DNA from: JAMCRM01 sp041685075
Lineage (GTDB): Bacteria > Acidobacteriota > Terriglobia > Bryobacterales > Bryobacteraceae
NCBI GenBank assembly: GCA_041685075.1
Contig: JAWLGN010000070.1
Coordinates: 1-20,615, forward strand
Length of the DNA stretch: 20,615 nt
Direction of reading: 5' to 3'
Under the pieces are notes generated by a model that saw only the letters and a list, made by a program, of their open reading frames with translations, made no database searches and had not been told where the DNA came from. The position numbers were made by a program, and so were the translations under genes. Numbering within the stretch: the stretch's first letter is position 1; every line of letters begins with the position of its first letter. Positions 1 to 9,719 of this stretch are shown piece after piece.

Positions 1-603
1 GTGGCCTATAACTATAACCAGGAACGCAAGGAAGAGTACTACGATGCCCTGGGCCAGTATTACGACGAGCCGTTCTGGCTAGGATCCAACAACGCCCGCC
101 ACCGGCTGACCGTCGCGGGCGCCTACGACTTCCCCGTCGGCAGAGGGCGCAAACTCGGAGCCGGCATGCACCCGGTGCTCAATGCCGTCGTCGGCGGATG
201 GCAGGTGAGCGGCATCTACACCTACCGTTCCGGCGAGTTCCTGCGCTTCGGCAACATGGAAGTCAGGGGCGACCCGGTGATTGACAATCCCGGTCCGGCC
301 AAGTGGTTCAACACCGACGCGTTCCGTCCCGCGCCATCGTTCACCCCGCGGTCGAATCCGTGGCAGTACCCCGACATCACCGGTCCCATCTTCTGGAACC
401 TGGACGGCACGCTCTCGAAGACCTTCCCCATCCTGGAGCGGTACAACCTGGAGTTCCGCCTGGAGGCTTACAACCTGACCAACTCGCTGATGTGGGCCAA
501 CCCCAACATGTCGGTCGGTAACGCGCAGTTCGGCCGCTCGGGGAACCATGCCAACCAGAACCGTGGACGGGAAGTACAGTACACCCTGCGGTTCATTTTC
601 TGA
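1..603 (+). CDS. TonB-dependent receptor, C-terminal fragment (Oar-like)
   Basis: This is the last 200 residues of an outer-membrane receptor that begins upstream of the window. The frame is open from the first base, and the GTG at position 1 is probably an internal valine codon, because the protein starts in the middle of barrel-type sequence with no signal peptide or plug. Visible family features are the stretch RHRLTVAGAYDFPVG followed by GGWQVSGIYTYRSG, the segment WFNTDAF, and a final stretch where alternating residues end in LRFIF, with the terminal Phe expected for insertion by the BAM machinery. The same landmarks occur in the complete receptor at 11052-14255 (RRHNFVAS, LDGWTVSAITTFRSG, MWFDPAAF, RLRF end), so the two are paralogues. 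Substrate cannot be told. A strong hairpin follows the stop codon. Confidence 0.88.
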   Translation: MAYNYNQERKEEYYDALGQYYDEPFWLGSNNARHRLTVAGAYDFPVGRGRKLGAGMHPVLNAVVGGWQVSGIYTYRSGEFLRFGNMEVRGDPVIDNPGPAKWFNTDAFRPAPSFTPRSNPWQYPDITGPIFWNLDGTLSKTFPILERYNLEFRLEAYNLTNSLMWANPNMSVGNAQFGRSGNHANQNRGREVQYTLRFIF

Positions 604-613
604 TCTTCGCCTC

Positions 614-640
614 GCGGCCCGGCTCACGTTGCCGGGCCGC
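614..640. terminator. Hairpin between convergent genes, likely bidirectional terminator
   Basis: A perfect 10-bp inverted repeat (GCGGCCCGGC / GCCGGGCCGC) surrounds a 7-nt loop. It lies 11 bases after the receptor stop and 5 bases before the end of the amidase gene on the other strand. The right side is followed by ACCTTTC, a weak T stretch. Position and stem strength suggest termination for both convergent transcripts, but a canonical U-tract is missing. Confidence 0.6.
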
Positions 641-645
641 ACCTT

Positions 646-2300
<1,655 letters not shown>

Positions 2301-2304
<4 letters not shown>

Positions 2305-3455
2305 TGGGCTTCACCCCGAATCTTTGCCAGGCGGTTGCGCGCCTGCCGGTCGATCCACGTGGCCGGGAACTCCTCGCGCAGCTTTTCAAAGGCGCGAATG
2401 GCCGCTTCCTTCTCGCCGCGCTTCCACAGCGCTTCGGCCTCGGCGAAACGCTCGTTGCCGACCGTGAGGGTCTTGGCGCCTACCCGCACTGCTTCTTCCA
2501 CCGTGATGGTTTCGGGCAGCTTGCGCAGCACCGGCGGATGGGGGTCGGTCAACACCCCGTAGGCCGCGGGGTTGCGCTCGCGGAAGAGACGCGCGCGCAT
2601 ATCCTTCTGCCAGTTGAGCGCGTCACCGGCTTCCCGCCCGCCGAAGGGATCGACATCGGCCATGGCTATCCCGCCCGGCTCCCGCGCTTCGGCCAGCACA
2701 GCGCCGAGCGGGGAAATTACCATGGAGCCGCGGCCCCGGTGCGCCACCACCAGGTAAACGAAGTTATCGACCGCGCGGACCCGGAAGGCCGCCCGGCTGA
2801 TATCGCCGCCGCCCACGGCCGCGCCGCCCATGGTGGGAACGAAGACGATATCAGCGCCGCCCAGCGCCAGGCTGCGCGTGGCCTCCGGCATCACCATGTC
2901 GTAGCAGATCAGCATCCCCACGCCGCCCAAGTCCGGCGTTTCAAAGACCGGGAAGCTCGTGCCGCGCTTGCGGCTGGATTCCTGCACCGGCAGGTTCACC
3001 TTGTGGTAGCGCCCGATCTCCTTGCCATCGCGGCCCAGCAGAAAGGCCGTGTTACGGAACGCACCATCGGGCTCGGCCGTATCGTTGGCGCAGACCAGGT
3101 ACATACGATGCGCGGCGGCGGCGCGCCCGAGGCGCTCCAGCATGCGCCCGACAGCGGACGTCAGCACCTTCGCCTGGGCCTCCGGGTTGCCCATCTCCCA
3201 GTGCAGCAGCCCCAGGGTATCCTCGGGCAGCGCCAGCGCGTCGCATCCGGATTGGCCGGCGCGATGCACCACCCGCTCCAGTTCGTCGAGCGTCTTCTCG
3301 ACCGCCGCCGGCACCTCCGCCGCGGGGGTGCGCCAGTCCACCAGTGGCGTCCGTGGCTGCGCCGCGCAGACCCGCATCGTCTTGGGTTGCGGCGCGCCGG
3401 AAGCCCATAGAGCGGCGGCGGCCGATACGACAACAATCCCGATCGCGTGCCTCAT
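2301..3455 (-). CDS. Exported carbon-nitrogen hydrolase (nitrilase superfamily)
   Basis: A 384-residue nitrilase-superfamily amidohydrolase. The Glu-Lys-Cys triad is complete: Glu78 in ALPEDTLG, Lys152 in YHKVNLPVQES and Cys184 in MLICYDMVMPEA. The chosen ATG gives a clean signal peptide (MRHAIGIVVVSAAAALWASGA). An ATG 33 bases upstream would put charged and polar residues in front of it. Most members of this superfamily are cytoplasmic, so export is uncommon. After the catalytic domain (to about residue 290) there is an extension of roughly 90 residues; its last part, rich in Ala, Glu, Arg and Leu (NERFAEAEALWKRGEKEAA onward), resembles a single TPR-type helical hairpin. The gene is first in a two-gene unit with the amidase. 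The substrate is not deducible; an extracellular amide or N-acyl compound is an inference. Confidence 0.9.
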
Positions 3456-3463
3456 AGCCCCAC

Positions 3464-3469
3464 ATTGTA
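3464..3469 (-). promoter_or_regulatory. Possible -10 box (TACAAT) just upstream of the nitrilase-like gene
   Basis: On the minus strand TACAAT (5 of 6 to TATAAT) ends 8 bases before the ATG at 3455, in an otherwise very GC-rich region. No good -35 hexamer stands at 16-18 bp. If used, the transcript would begin at or next to the start codon, giving a nearly leaderless mRNA. There is no clear Shine-Dalgarno sequence in front of this ATG, which agrees with that reading. Confidence 0.35.
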
Positions 3470-3541
3470 CGGCACCTGCGCGGAGCATGCGGCATGGACA
3501 CCCACGCGCCCGCGTGGTATCGATGTGGATGGAGGCGTCCG

Positions 3542-4465
3542 ATGCGCTTGCGACTGCTTCTGGCGCTCGCCGGCGCCGCGGCTGGGGGCCTGGTTATTGC
3601 CGGACAGCAGCAGCCTGAAGGCGCGCGAAAGCTCAAAGTAGTGCCCCGGATGGTGCGCACCCGGCCGGAAGCGCCCACCCGCGGAGCGAGCGACACGGTG
3701 TACATCGACCGGGACGGCAACCTGGTTGTGGAAGGGACCGGCGTTCCCGAAGGCCACCCTTTTACCTTCCGCATCACCCGGCACGTTCACATTGAACCCC
3801 GGGTCGCGAGTTCGTTCCGGGAGAGTGCGCAAGGCTACGAGTACCAATATCGAATCGTCAACGGCGCCGGCGCAAAGCAGTGGATTCAGATGTTCTGGAT
3901 GGATGTCCACGGTCCTGTCGAGCACGCCGATGCGCCGCCCTACTGGCACGTGTATAACGCAGAACCACGCGGCCATTCCCAGAGCCGCATCTACATCGGC
4001 CGCATGGCCGCCGATTCCGACGAGCGCGAAAGACTAGTCGCCTGCGCCGAGGCGGGGCCGTTCATCGTCAGGTCGGCCTGGCGCCCCGGTCTGGTCACTC
4101 TCAGGGCCATGGGCCACATACCGGGTTCACCCTTCGAAGACGGCAAGGACCCGTTCGCCGCGAACATATCGGATTGGCTCCGCGGCGAAATCAACAAAGC
4201 GCTGATGCCGGACAACGATTCGGTTGCGGTCTACACGTTCGGTCCGAAGATCCCTCCGGGCCTGCCGGCTTTTCAGCCCGTGCACGGCGAACTGCTGCTG
4301 GCGGCACGGTTGCCCGCTTTCTCGCTTCGGGAGCGAAAGGCCATGCTGGCTGCCGCGAACCTGCGTACGACAGAGGAAATGCGCGCTGCCCTCCAGTCTC
4401 TGGCGGCCAACGCGGCCGGAGTGCCGGCGGAGTTCTATGCGCTCCTGCTCTCTTACCTGAAGTAA
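3542..4465 (+). CDS. Hypothetical exported protein
   Basis: A 307-residue protein with no family I recognise. The start is the ATG at 3542, preceded by GGAGG at 3531-3535 with 6-nt spacing; an ATG 48 bases upstream in frame would bury the signal peptide. The N-terminus (MRLRLLLALAGAAAGGLVIA) is a signal peptide or membrane anchor. The next part is beta-rich with regularly alternating polar and non-polar residues (DTVYIDRDGNLVVEGTG, HPFTFRITRHVHIEPRV), then a Trp/Tyr/His-rich stretch (QWIQMFWMDVHGPV, PPYWHVYN). The C-terminal 60 residues are predicted helical (SLRERKAMLAAANLRTTEEM). The single cysteine in the mature part (VACAEAG) rules out a disulfide within it. It is divergent from the nitrilase/amidase pair across an 86-bp gap. 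Confidence 0.75.
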   Translation: MRLRLLLALAGAAAGGLVIAGQQQPEGARKLKVVPRMVRTRPEAPTRGASDTVYIDRDGNLVVEGTGVPEGHPFTFRITRHVHIEPRVASSFRESAQGYEYQYRIVNGAGAKQWIQMFWMDVHGPVEHADAPPYWHVYNAEPRGHSQSRIYIGRMAADSDERERLVACAEAGPFIVRSAWRPGLVTLRAMGHIPGSPFEDGKDPFAANISDWLRGEINKALMPDNDSVAVYTFGPKIPPGLPAFQPVHGELLLAARLPAFSLRERKAMLAAANLRTTEEMRAALQSLAANAAGVPAEFYALLLSYLK

Positions 4466-4492
4466 CGGCGGCGCGCGCTGCACACCCTGCGC

Positions 4493-4498
4493 TATACT
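4493..4498 (+). promoter_or_regulatory. Possible -10 box (TATACT) for the YifB/ComM gene
   Basis: TATACT (5 of 6 matches) stands 16 bases before the ATG at 4515, in the 49-bp gap after the hypothetical gene. A transcript from it would have a leader of only about ten bases. No convincing -35 or Shine-Dalgarno sequence is visible, so this is a weak call. Confidence 0.35.
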
Positions 4499-4514
4499 GC
4501 GGATTCCAGCAAGC

Positions 4515-6035
4515 ATGGCACTGTTCAAGACCCGCAGCGCCGCGGTGTACGGCATCGACGCGCACTTGATCGATGTGGAAGTGGACATGTACCAGTCCGG
4601 CTCGGCGCGCGATTTCGTGATGGTGGGGATGCCGGATACCGCGGTCCGGGAGAGCCGCGAGCGTATCAAGAGCGCGCTCATCAACTCCGGCTTCGGCTAT
4701 CCCAACAAGGCCGTGACCATCAACCTGGCGCCCGCCAACGTGCGCAAGGTGGGAGCGGGATTCGACCTCCCGATGGCCATGGGGATTCTGGGCGCCATGG
4801 GAGCCATCACCGGTCTCGACCGCCACATCCTGCTGGGCGAGCTATCGCTCGACGGCACGGTGCGGCCTGTGCGCGGCGCGCTTTCGGTAGCGGTTTGCGC
4901 GCGCGGCGCGGGCATTCCCAACCTGGTGCTGCCGGCCGAAAACGCCGCCGAGGCCGCGGTGGTAGAGGGCGTGCGGGTCTACGGCGTGCGGCATGTATCG
5001 GAAGTCGTAGGGCTGCTGGCGCGCCCGGAGGAGTTCACCCCCGCGGAGCCGTGCGCCTCCAGCCAGGCGCCGCCCGAGACCGCGCTGCTCGATTTCCGCG
5101 ACGTGCGCGGGCAGGCCACTTCGAAGCGCGCCCTGGAAGTGGCTGCCGCGGGCGGGCATAACCTGCTCATGATCGGCCCTCCGGGGTCCGGCAAAACCAT
5201 GCTGGCCAAGCGGCTGGCGGGCATTCTGCCGCCCCTCACCTTCGAGGAGGCCATCGAAACCACCAAGGTACACAGCGTGGCGGGGATTCTCGAATCCGGC
5301 ACGGGGCTGCTCAGCGAGCGCCCCTTCCGCTCTCCGCACCACACCATCTCCGACGCCGGCCTGATCGGCGGCGGCCAGGGCATGCCCCGCCCCGGCGAAG
5401 TCAGCCTGGCGCACAACGGCCTGCTCTTCCTCGACGAGTTCCCCGAGTTCCCGCGCGACGTACTGGAGCTGCTGCGCCAGCCGCTCGAAGACGGCTCCGT
5501 CACGATCGCGCGCGCCCAGATGACCCTGCGCTTCCCCTCCGCCTTCATGCTGGTGGCGGCCATGAATCCCTGCCCCTGCGGATTCTACGGCGACGCCACG
5601 CGCGAGTGCCGCTGCACCCCCGGCATCATCCAGCGCTACCTGGGCAAGATCAGCGGGCCGCTGCTCGACCGCATCGATATCCACATCGAAGTGCCCGCGG
5701 TGCCCTACAAGGAACTGCGCGGCGATAACGCCTCTGAACCTTCGGCCGCGATCCGCGAGCGGGTGATGCGCGCCCGCGCCCTGCAGCAGGCGCGCGGCTT
5801 TTACAACTCCCGCATCCCCGCGCGGGTCATCCGTAAAGTAGCGGCCCTGGACGATGCCGGCGAGCGGACGCTCGAGATGGCCGTCCGCCGCATGGGCCTT
5901 TCCGCCCGCGCCCACGACCGCATCCTCAAAGTGGCCCGCACCATCGCCGATCTGGGCGGCTCGGAAGGCATCTCCGCCAAGCACGTGGCCGAGGCCGTGC
6001 AGTACCGCAGTTTAGACCGTAACTACTGGACTTAG
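4515..6035 (+). CDS. comM: YifB/ComM-family Mg-chelatase-like AAA+ ATPase
   Basis: A 506-residue, full-length member of the YifB/ComM family. ComM is a hexameric helicase that helps integrate incoming DNA during natural transformation in Vibrio; in other bacteria the role is less clear. The N-terminal third (to about residue 185) is the Lon-protease-like fold, without catalytic serine and lysine evident, beginning with RSAAVYGIDAHLIDVEVD and VGMPDTAVRESRERIKSA. The AAA+ core carries Walker A GPPGSGKT at 221-228 and Walker B LLFLDE at 303-308. A Cys-rich segment, NPCPCGFYGD then CRCTPG, follows, typical of this family, and then the Mg-chelatase C-terminal helical domain (YNSRIPARVIRKVAAL to the end). 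No competence genes are adjacent. No lesion is seen. Confidence 0.93.
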   Translation: MALFKTRSAAVYGIDAHLIDVEVDMYQSGSARDFVMVGMPDTAVRESRERIKSALINSGFGYPNKAVTINLAPANVRKVGAGFDLPMAMGILGAMGAITGLDRHILLGELSLDGTVRPVRGALSVAVCARGAGIPNLVLPAENAAEAAVVEGVRVYGVRHVSEVVGLLARPEEFTPAEPCASSQAPPETALLDFRDVRGQATSKRALEVAAAGGHNLLMIGPPGSGKTMLAKRLAGILPPLTFEEAIETTKVHSVAGILESGTGLLSERPFRSPHHTISDAGLIGGGQGMPRPGEVSLAHNGLLFLDEFPEFPRDVLELLRQPLEDGSVTIARAQMTLRFPSAFMLVAAMNPCPCGFYGDATRECRCTPGIIQRYLGKISGPLLDRIDIHIEVPAVPYKELRGDNASEPSAAIRERVMRARALQQARGFYNSRIPARVIRKVAALDDAGERTLEMAVRRMGLSARAHDRILKVARTIADLGGSEGISAKHVAEAVQYRSLDRNYWT

Positions 6036-6051
6036 ATTCAACCTACATCGA

Positions 6052-7131
6052 GTGACCCGATTATCCAGACGTAATCTTCTGATCTTACTGCCGCTGGCCG
6101 CGCGGCGCGCCGGCTCAGCGCCGGCGATCGAGTACGCCGGGCTCACCGGACCGGTGGGCGCGCAGCCCGGCGCCACGCGTGTGCGGACCCTGCGCATCGA
6201 AAAACCCGGGGTTTACGAAAACATCCTGGTGGACGGCGAATGGGCCGACGAAGACCTGGTGCGCATCCGGACCGATAACGTCGTACTCCGTAACTGCACC
6301 ATCCGCTACGGCCTGCGCGACGCGCTGGAAGTCTACGGCCGCAACGTGCGGGTGGAAAACTGCCACATCCACCACGTCATCCGGGGCACCTACCGGGCCG
6401 AGAAGAACCTGGACGCGCACGGCATCACAGGCCGCCCGCTGAACCTCACCATCCGGAACACCGAGATCTCGCACGTCAGCGGCGATGCCATCCAGTTCGA
6501 TCCTTCGCGGCGCGCCGAACCGCACCGCTGGGACAACATCCTGGTGGACCATTGCTTCCTGTGGACCTCCCCGCTCGACAAAGACTACGCCGGCTACAAG
6601 CGCGGCGAGATTCCCGGGGAGAACGCCTTCGACGCCAAGACGCACGACGCCGAGCCGCGCAAATCCCGGATCACCTTCCGCAACTGTTTGCTGAAGGGCT
6701 GGGGCCACGGCGCCATCGGCAACGGCGCCGCGCTCAATCTGAAGGAGAAGGTGCAGGCCGTGGTGGACAACTGCGTGCTGGTGGATAACGACATCGGTTT
6801 TCGCTGCCGCGGCACGCGGGGCAGCGCCTGGGTAACCGCGCGCAACTGCACGGTCTACCGCACCTCCCGCGTCTTCCGGCTCGAGCACCACGTGCAGAAC
6901 GTCAAGATCTTCCATCTCGCCCTGGGGGAGGGCATCGGGCAGCTTTACGACAAAGCGCCCGGGCCGGGTGAGGGGTTCGTGGAGCACGGGTCGCGCAAGG
7001 CGCCGCCGCTGGCGAAGTGGCCCTACACGCGGCTGGCCGTGGGAGCAGTGATCCCGCCCGGCAACCCGCCCGCCTCGGCGGACGCCGCAGTGCCCACGGC
7101 GCTCGCAACCGGCTGGGAAGGAGACGCGTAG
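6052..7131 (+). CDS. Tat-exported right-handed beta-helix protein
   Basis: A 359-residue protein starting at GTG 6052, 16 bases after the ComM stop. The N-terminus (MTRLSRRNLLILLPLAARRAGSA) carries a twin-arginine motif SRRNLL before a hydrophobic stretch, so export through Tat is likely. The body consists of successive coils of parallel beta-helix type, each with a hydrophobic/Asn ladder: VVLRNCTIRYG, VRVENCHIHHV, LTIRNTEISHV, ILVDHCFLW, ITFRNCLLKGWG, AVVDNCVLVDND and VTARNCTVYRT. This fold is typical of pectate-lyase-like enzymes and other polysaccharide-active proteins, but I cannot point to a catalytic calcium site, so a lyase function is only a possibility. The neighbouring GH20-like gene fits a glycan-related setting. 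Confidence 0.8.
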   Translation: MTRLSRRNLLILLPLAARRAGSAPAIEYAGLTGPVGAQPGATRVRTLRIEKPGVYENILVDGEWADEDLVRIRTDNVVLRNCTIRYGLRDALEVYGRNVRVENCHIHHVIRGTYRAEKNLDAHGITGRPLNLTIRNTEISHVSGDAIQFDPSRRAEPHRWDNILVDHCFLWTSPLDKDYAGYKRGEIPGENAFDAKTHDAEPRKSRITFRNCLLKGWGHGAIGNGAALNLKEKVQAVVDNCVLVDNDIGFRCRGTRGSAWVTARNCTVYRTSRVFRLEHHVQNVKIFHLALGEGIGQLYDKAPGPGEGFVEHGSRKAPPLAKWPYTRLAVGAVIPPGNPPASADAAVPTALATGWEGDA

Positions 7132-7183
7132 CCGGAGGACGGCAAAATCTGTCCAACCGGATGGTCACGATCTGCCTGGAGTC

Positions 7184-7214
7184 TTGACTCCCGCCGGAGC
7201 CGGGTGGCTACACT
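7184..7214 (+). promoter_or_regulatory. Possible sigma70 promoter upstream of the GH20-like gene
   Basis: TTGACT (7184-7189) and TACACT (7209-7214) flank a 19-bp spacer. Each hexamer matches consensus well, but the spacer is two bases longer than optimal. A start near 7221 would leave a leader of about 54 bases before the TTG start at 7275. Confidence 0.35.
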
Positions 7215-7262
7215 CGGCTTTACTACCGCGCCCCGGAGTGCCCTGCGCGCCCCGGGCCGACT

Positions 7263-7269
7263 GGAGGAG
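7263..7269 (+). promoter_or_regulatory. Ribosome binding site deciding a TTG start
   Basis: GGAGGAG lies 5 bases before TTG at 7275. It is the reason for choosing this TTG, which is followed directly by signal-peptide sequence (PGIRFASVLQLLALAAPLAW). No ATG or GTG nearby in this frame is as well placed. Confidence 0.7.
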
Positions 7270-7274
7270 TCGTT

Positions 7275-9394
7275 TTGCCGGGTATTCGTTTCGCCTCTGT
7301 CTTGCAGCTCCTGGCGCTGGCGGCGCCGCTGGCGTGGTCGGGCGTATTCCCCGAACCACGCGAGATGGAGCCGCGGCAGGGCCACTTTCAGATCGACGAG
7401 GGCGCCGTCCTTCTGCTCCCCTGCAACGCAGCGCCCGCCGACCGCTCGCTTGCCCGCCTGGTTGCGGCGGATCTTGCCGACCTTCACGGTCTCGCGGTCC
7501 GCACTATCGAAACGGACCGCATCACCCCGGGCACGCGGGCCATTGTGCTCGGCACGCCGGCCAACCCGCTGGTAAAAGCAGCCTGCGCCCGCATGGGCGT
7601 CGAGGTATCGGCCGCCAGCCCCGGGCGCGAAGGCTACCTGCTCGATTCAAGCCCCGAATTCGTGCTGGTGGCCGGCAGCGACGACGCGGGCGCCTTCTAC
7701 GGCGTGCAGTCGCTGCGGCAGTTGATCGAGCACGACGGCCGCAACGCACGCGTCCCCGCCCTGCGCATTCGCGACTGGCCCTACAAGCCGCTGCGCGGCA
7801 TCAAGCTCTATCTTCCCGGACGCGACAACATCGGCTACTTCAAGCGGTTCATCCGCGACTTCATGGCCTATTACAAGTACAACACCCTGATCCTGGAGAC
7901 CAACGCGGCCATGCGGCTGGACCGCCACCCGGAACTGAACGCGGGCTGGTACGATTTCGGCTCGGCCCTCGCCTCCAGCCGGTTGAGCGTGGTTCCGGGG
8001 CCTCGGGGCATCTTTCCTCCTGCCCCCACCATCCCGAAACCCATCGGCTCGTCTTCGACGTGCTCGACGAATACATCGAGGTGACGCAGCCGAAGGTCGT
8101 GCACGTGGGTCACGATGAATGGCGCGTGGTCTGGGGCGACTGCCCGCGATGCAAAGACAAGAACCCCGCCGAGGTCTACGCCCACGACATCCGCCAACTG
8201 CATGGCTACCTCGCGTCGAAGAACATTCGGATGATGATCTGGTGCGACCACCTGCTGGAATCGGCGCGCGGCCCAAGCTTCGCTCCCCCGAAGTGGAATG
8301 CGCCCGCGGGGACCAGGATTGCAGGCGCACTTTCGCCCGAGCAGGTGAAGGCATGGATCCCGAAAGACATTCTGCTCATGAACTGGACCTGGGACTATCC
8401 CACAGACCAGGCCGGAGAGGAGAACGAGCGGCTGCTCTCCGAACTCGGCTTCGAGCAGATCTACGGCAACCTGAGGTCGCGGGTACCCAACTACGCCGCC
8501 CGCAGCCGCGGCCGCGGCGTCATCGGCGGCGCGCCCTCCGCCTGGCTTTCCACCACGGAGTTCAACTTCGGCAAAGACGTGATCGGAGGCTTCATCGGCT
8601 GATCGAGCCTGTTATGGTCCTCGCGCTGGCTGGAAGACGCCGAACTCGCCAGGATGATCCAGGACCGCATGCCGGATGCACGGCGGCGGCTGAGCGGCCG
8701 GGCGCGCCCCAGCGAAGGCATCGACCCGGTGGTGCCGCTGCGGCTCGACCGATCGTTCAACGCCCGCATCGCCGCGGCGTCGCCGGGGTTCCCGACCGAA
8801 GCCTGGAGCGGAGGCCGCGTGCAGTTCGGCCGCCAGGTTTTCGAACTGGCCGGCGGCGAGGGCAACCAGGTAGCCGCCGTGGCGTACGAGGCGGAGCAGC
8901 CCGCGAAACTGCCCCGCGAGGCGCCGCCCATCCCCATTGGCGAAGACGTCTCCAGCATCATCTTCCTGCATGCCGCGGTGCGCAGGGGCGTGGACGACCA
9001 GGGTTACCGCCAGATCTTCAACCATGCGGACACCGCCGGCCTATTGGGCTGGTACGAGGTCGCCTACGAAGACGGCCTGGTGGAGACCGTGCCTATCCGC
9101 TACGGGGTGAACATCTTCGAGTGGAGCCGCCGGTACTCCGAAATCTACTTCGCCGACGCGGTGCGCTGCGGCGGCACCGCGGAGCGCCCCGTAACGTTCT
9201 ACTCCTTCGAGTGGACCAATCCCCGGCCGGGCAAAGCCATTCAGGAGGTGCGGCTGAAGGGCGCCCGTTGCTTCCGCGACTATACCGAGAAGGTCATGCG
9301 CGAGAATGCCGTGCTGCTGGCTGCCGTCAGCGTGGTGAAGAAGCGGGCCTTTCCGGGCGCGGTCAGGGCCACCCGCCAGGGGCAGAAACCCTAG
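7275..9394 (+). pseudogene. Disrupted GH20 beta-N-acetylhexosaminidase-like gene
   Basis: Homology to a secreted GH20-type glycoside hydrolase spans two frames. From 7275 to about 8010 (frame 3) there is a signal peptide, the GH20b N-terminal domain (EGYLLDSSPEFVLVAGSD, GAFYGVQSLRQLI) and the start of the TIM barrel (PLRGIKLYLPGRDNIGYFKR, MAYYKYNTLILETNAAMRLD). From about 8020 (frame 2) it resumes with ETHRLVFDVLDEYIEV and VHVGHDEWR, the latter holding the Asp-Glu pair expected of GH20. A segment between them appears to be missing, since the distance from KYNTLI to GHDE is only about 79 codons. Frame 2 then meets TGA at 8600-8602, after which similarity-like sequence (SSLLWSSRWLEDAELARM) runs on to the TAG at 9392-9394, including a C-terminal beta domain. 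With two independent lesions the gene is most likely inactive; sequencing or assembly error is the alternative. Confidence 0.82.
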
Positions 9395-9594
9395 CCGCCA
9401 GGCCGGCGGGGCCGGCTTTCCGGCTTCAGCGGCACGGTTCCGCCGTCGTCGTCGGCTACGATGGCGAAGCGCTGGTCGGGGTGCCGCTCGGAGAGATCGC
9501 GCACGATCTGCTCCGCCTCCTCCCGCGTAAGCGTATAGCACAGAATCGGATTCTCCGCGCCGCTCACATCCGCGAGTATCACGTGGCACGCCAT
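9391..9594 (-). CDS. Small hypothetical protein, 67 aa
   Basis: A short protein beginning MACHVILADVSGAENPIL, unknown to me. The ATG at 9594 has a GGCGGA-like ribosome site about 7 bases upstream; an in-frame ATG at 9702 would add 36 residues of low-complexity, Arg/Ala/Gly-rich sequence and is less likely. The core has an alternating strand (HVILADV), a helix (TREEAEQIVRDLSERHP) and another strand (RFAIVADD), so a small alpha/beta fold is plausible, with a basic, Pro/Arg-rich tail. A TATAAG stretch on the minus strand lies about 40 bases upstream. Its stop shares bases with the stop of the GH20-like remnant, in convergent orientation. The overlapping long plus-strand frame has no domain logic, so this strand is preferred. 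Confidence 0.55.
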   Translation of the reverse strand: MACHVILADVSGAENPILCYTLTREEAEQIVRDLSERHPDQRFAIVADDDGGTVPLKPESRPRRPGG

Positions 9595-9693
9595 GCTATC
9601 GTCCGCCAGGCGCCTCGCCGCGCCTGCATGTCTTATATTCGTACACCATCGGGCCGCTGGCAATGGGCCGGAAGTACCGCCTGTTCCAGGTGC

Positions 9694-9699
9694 TATCAT
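9694..9699 (+). promoter_or_regulatory. Possible extended -10 box (TGCTATCAT)
   Basis: TGC-TATCAT resembles an extended -10 element (TGn plus TATAAT). It lies 20 bases before the TTG at 9720, with GGAAGG between them at 9705-9710. No -35 hexamer is apparent, which extended -10 promoters can do without. Confidence 0.35.
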
Positions 9700-9719
9700 C
9701 AACAGGAAGGACCTGGAGA

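Noticed and set aside
1..3. GTG at the first base as start of the receptor fragment
   Set aside because: The frame is open at the window edge and the protein starts inside barrel sequence, with no signal peptide or plug.
4842..5984. 380-codon minus-strand open frame opposite comM
   Set aside because: The plus strand has Walker A and B and all family landmarks; the minus frame is low-complexity.
8600..8602. Selenocysteine codon
   Set aside because: The same gene has an upstream frameshift and deletion, GH20 enzymes have no redox cysteine, and no SECIS could be recognised; kept only as a low-interest check.
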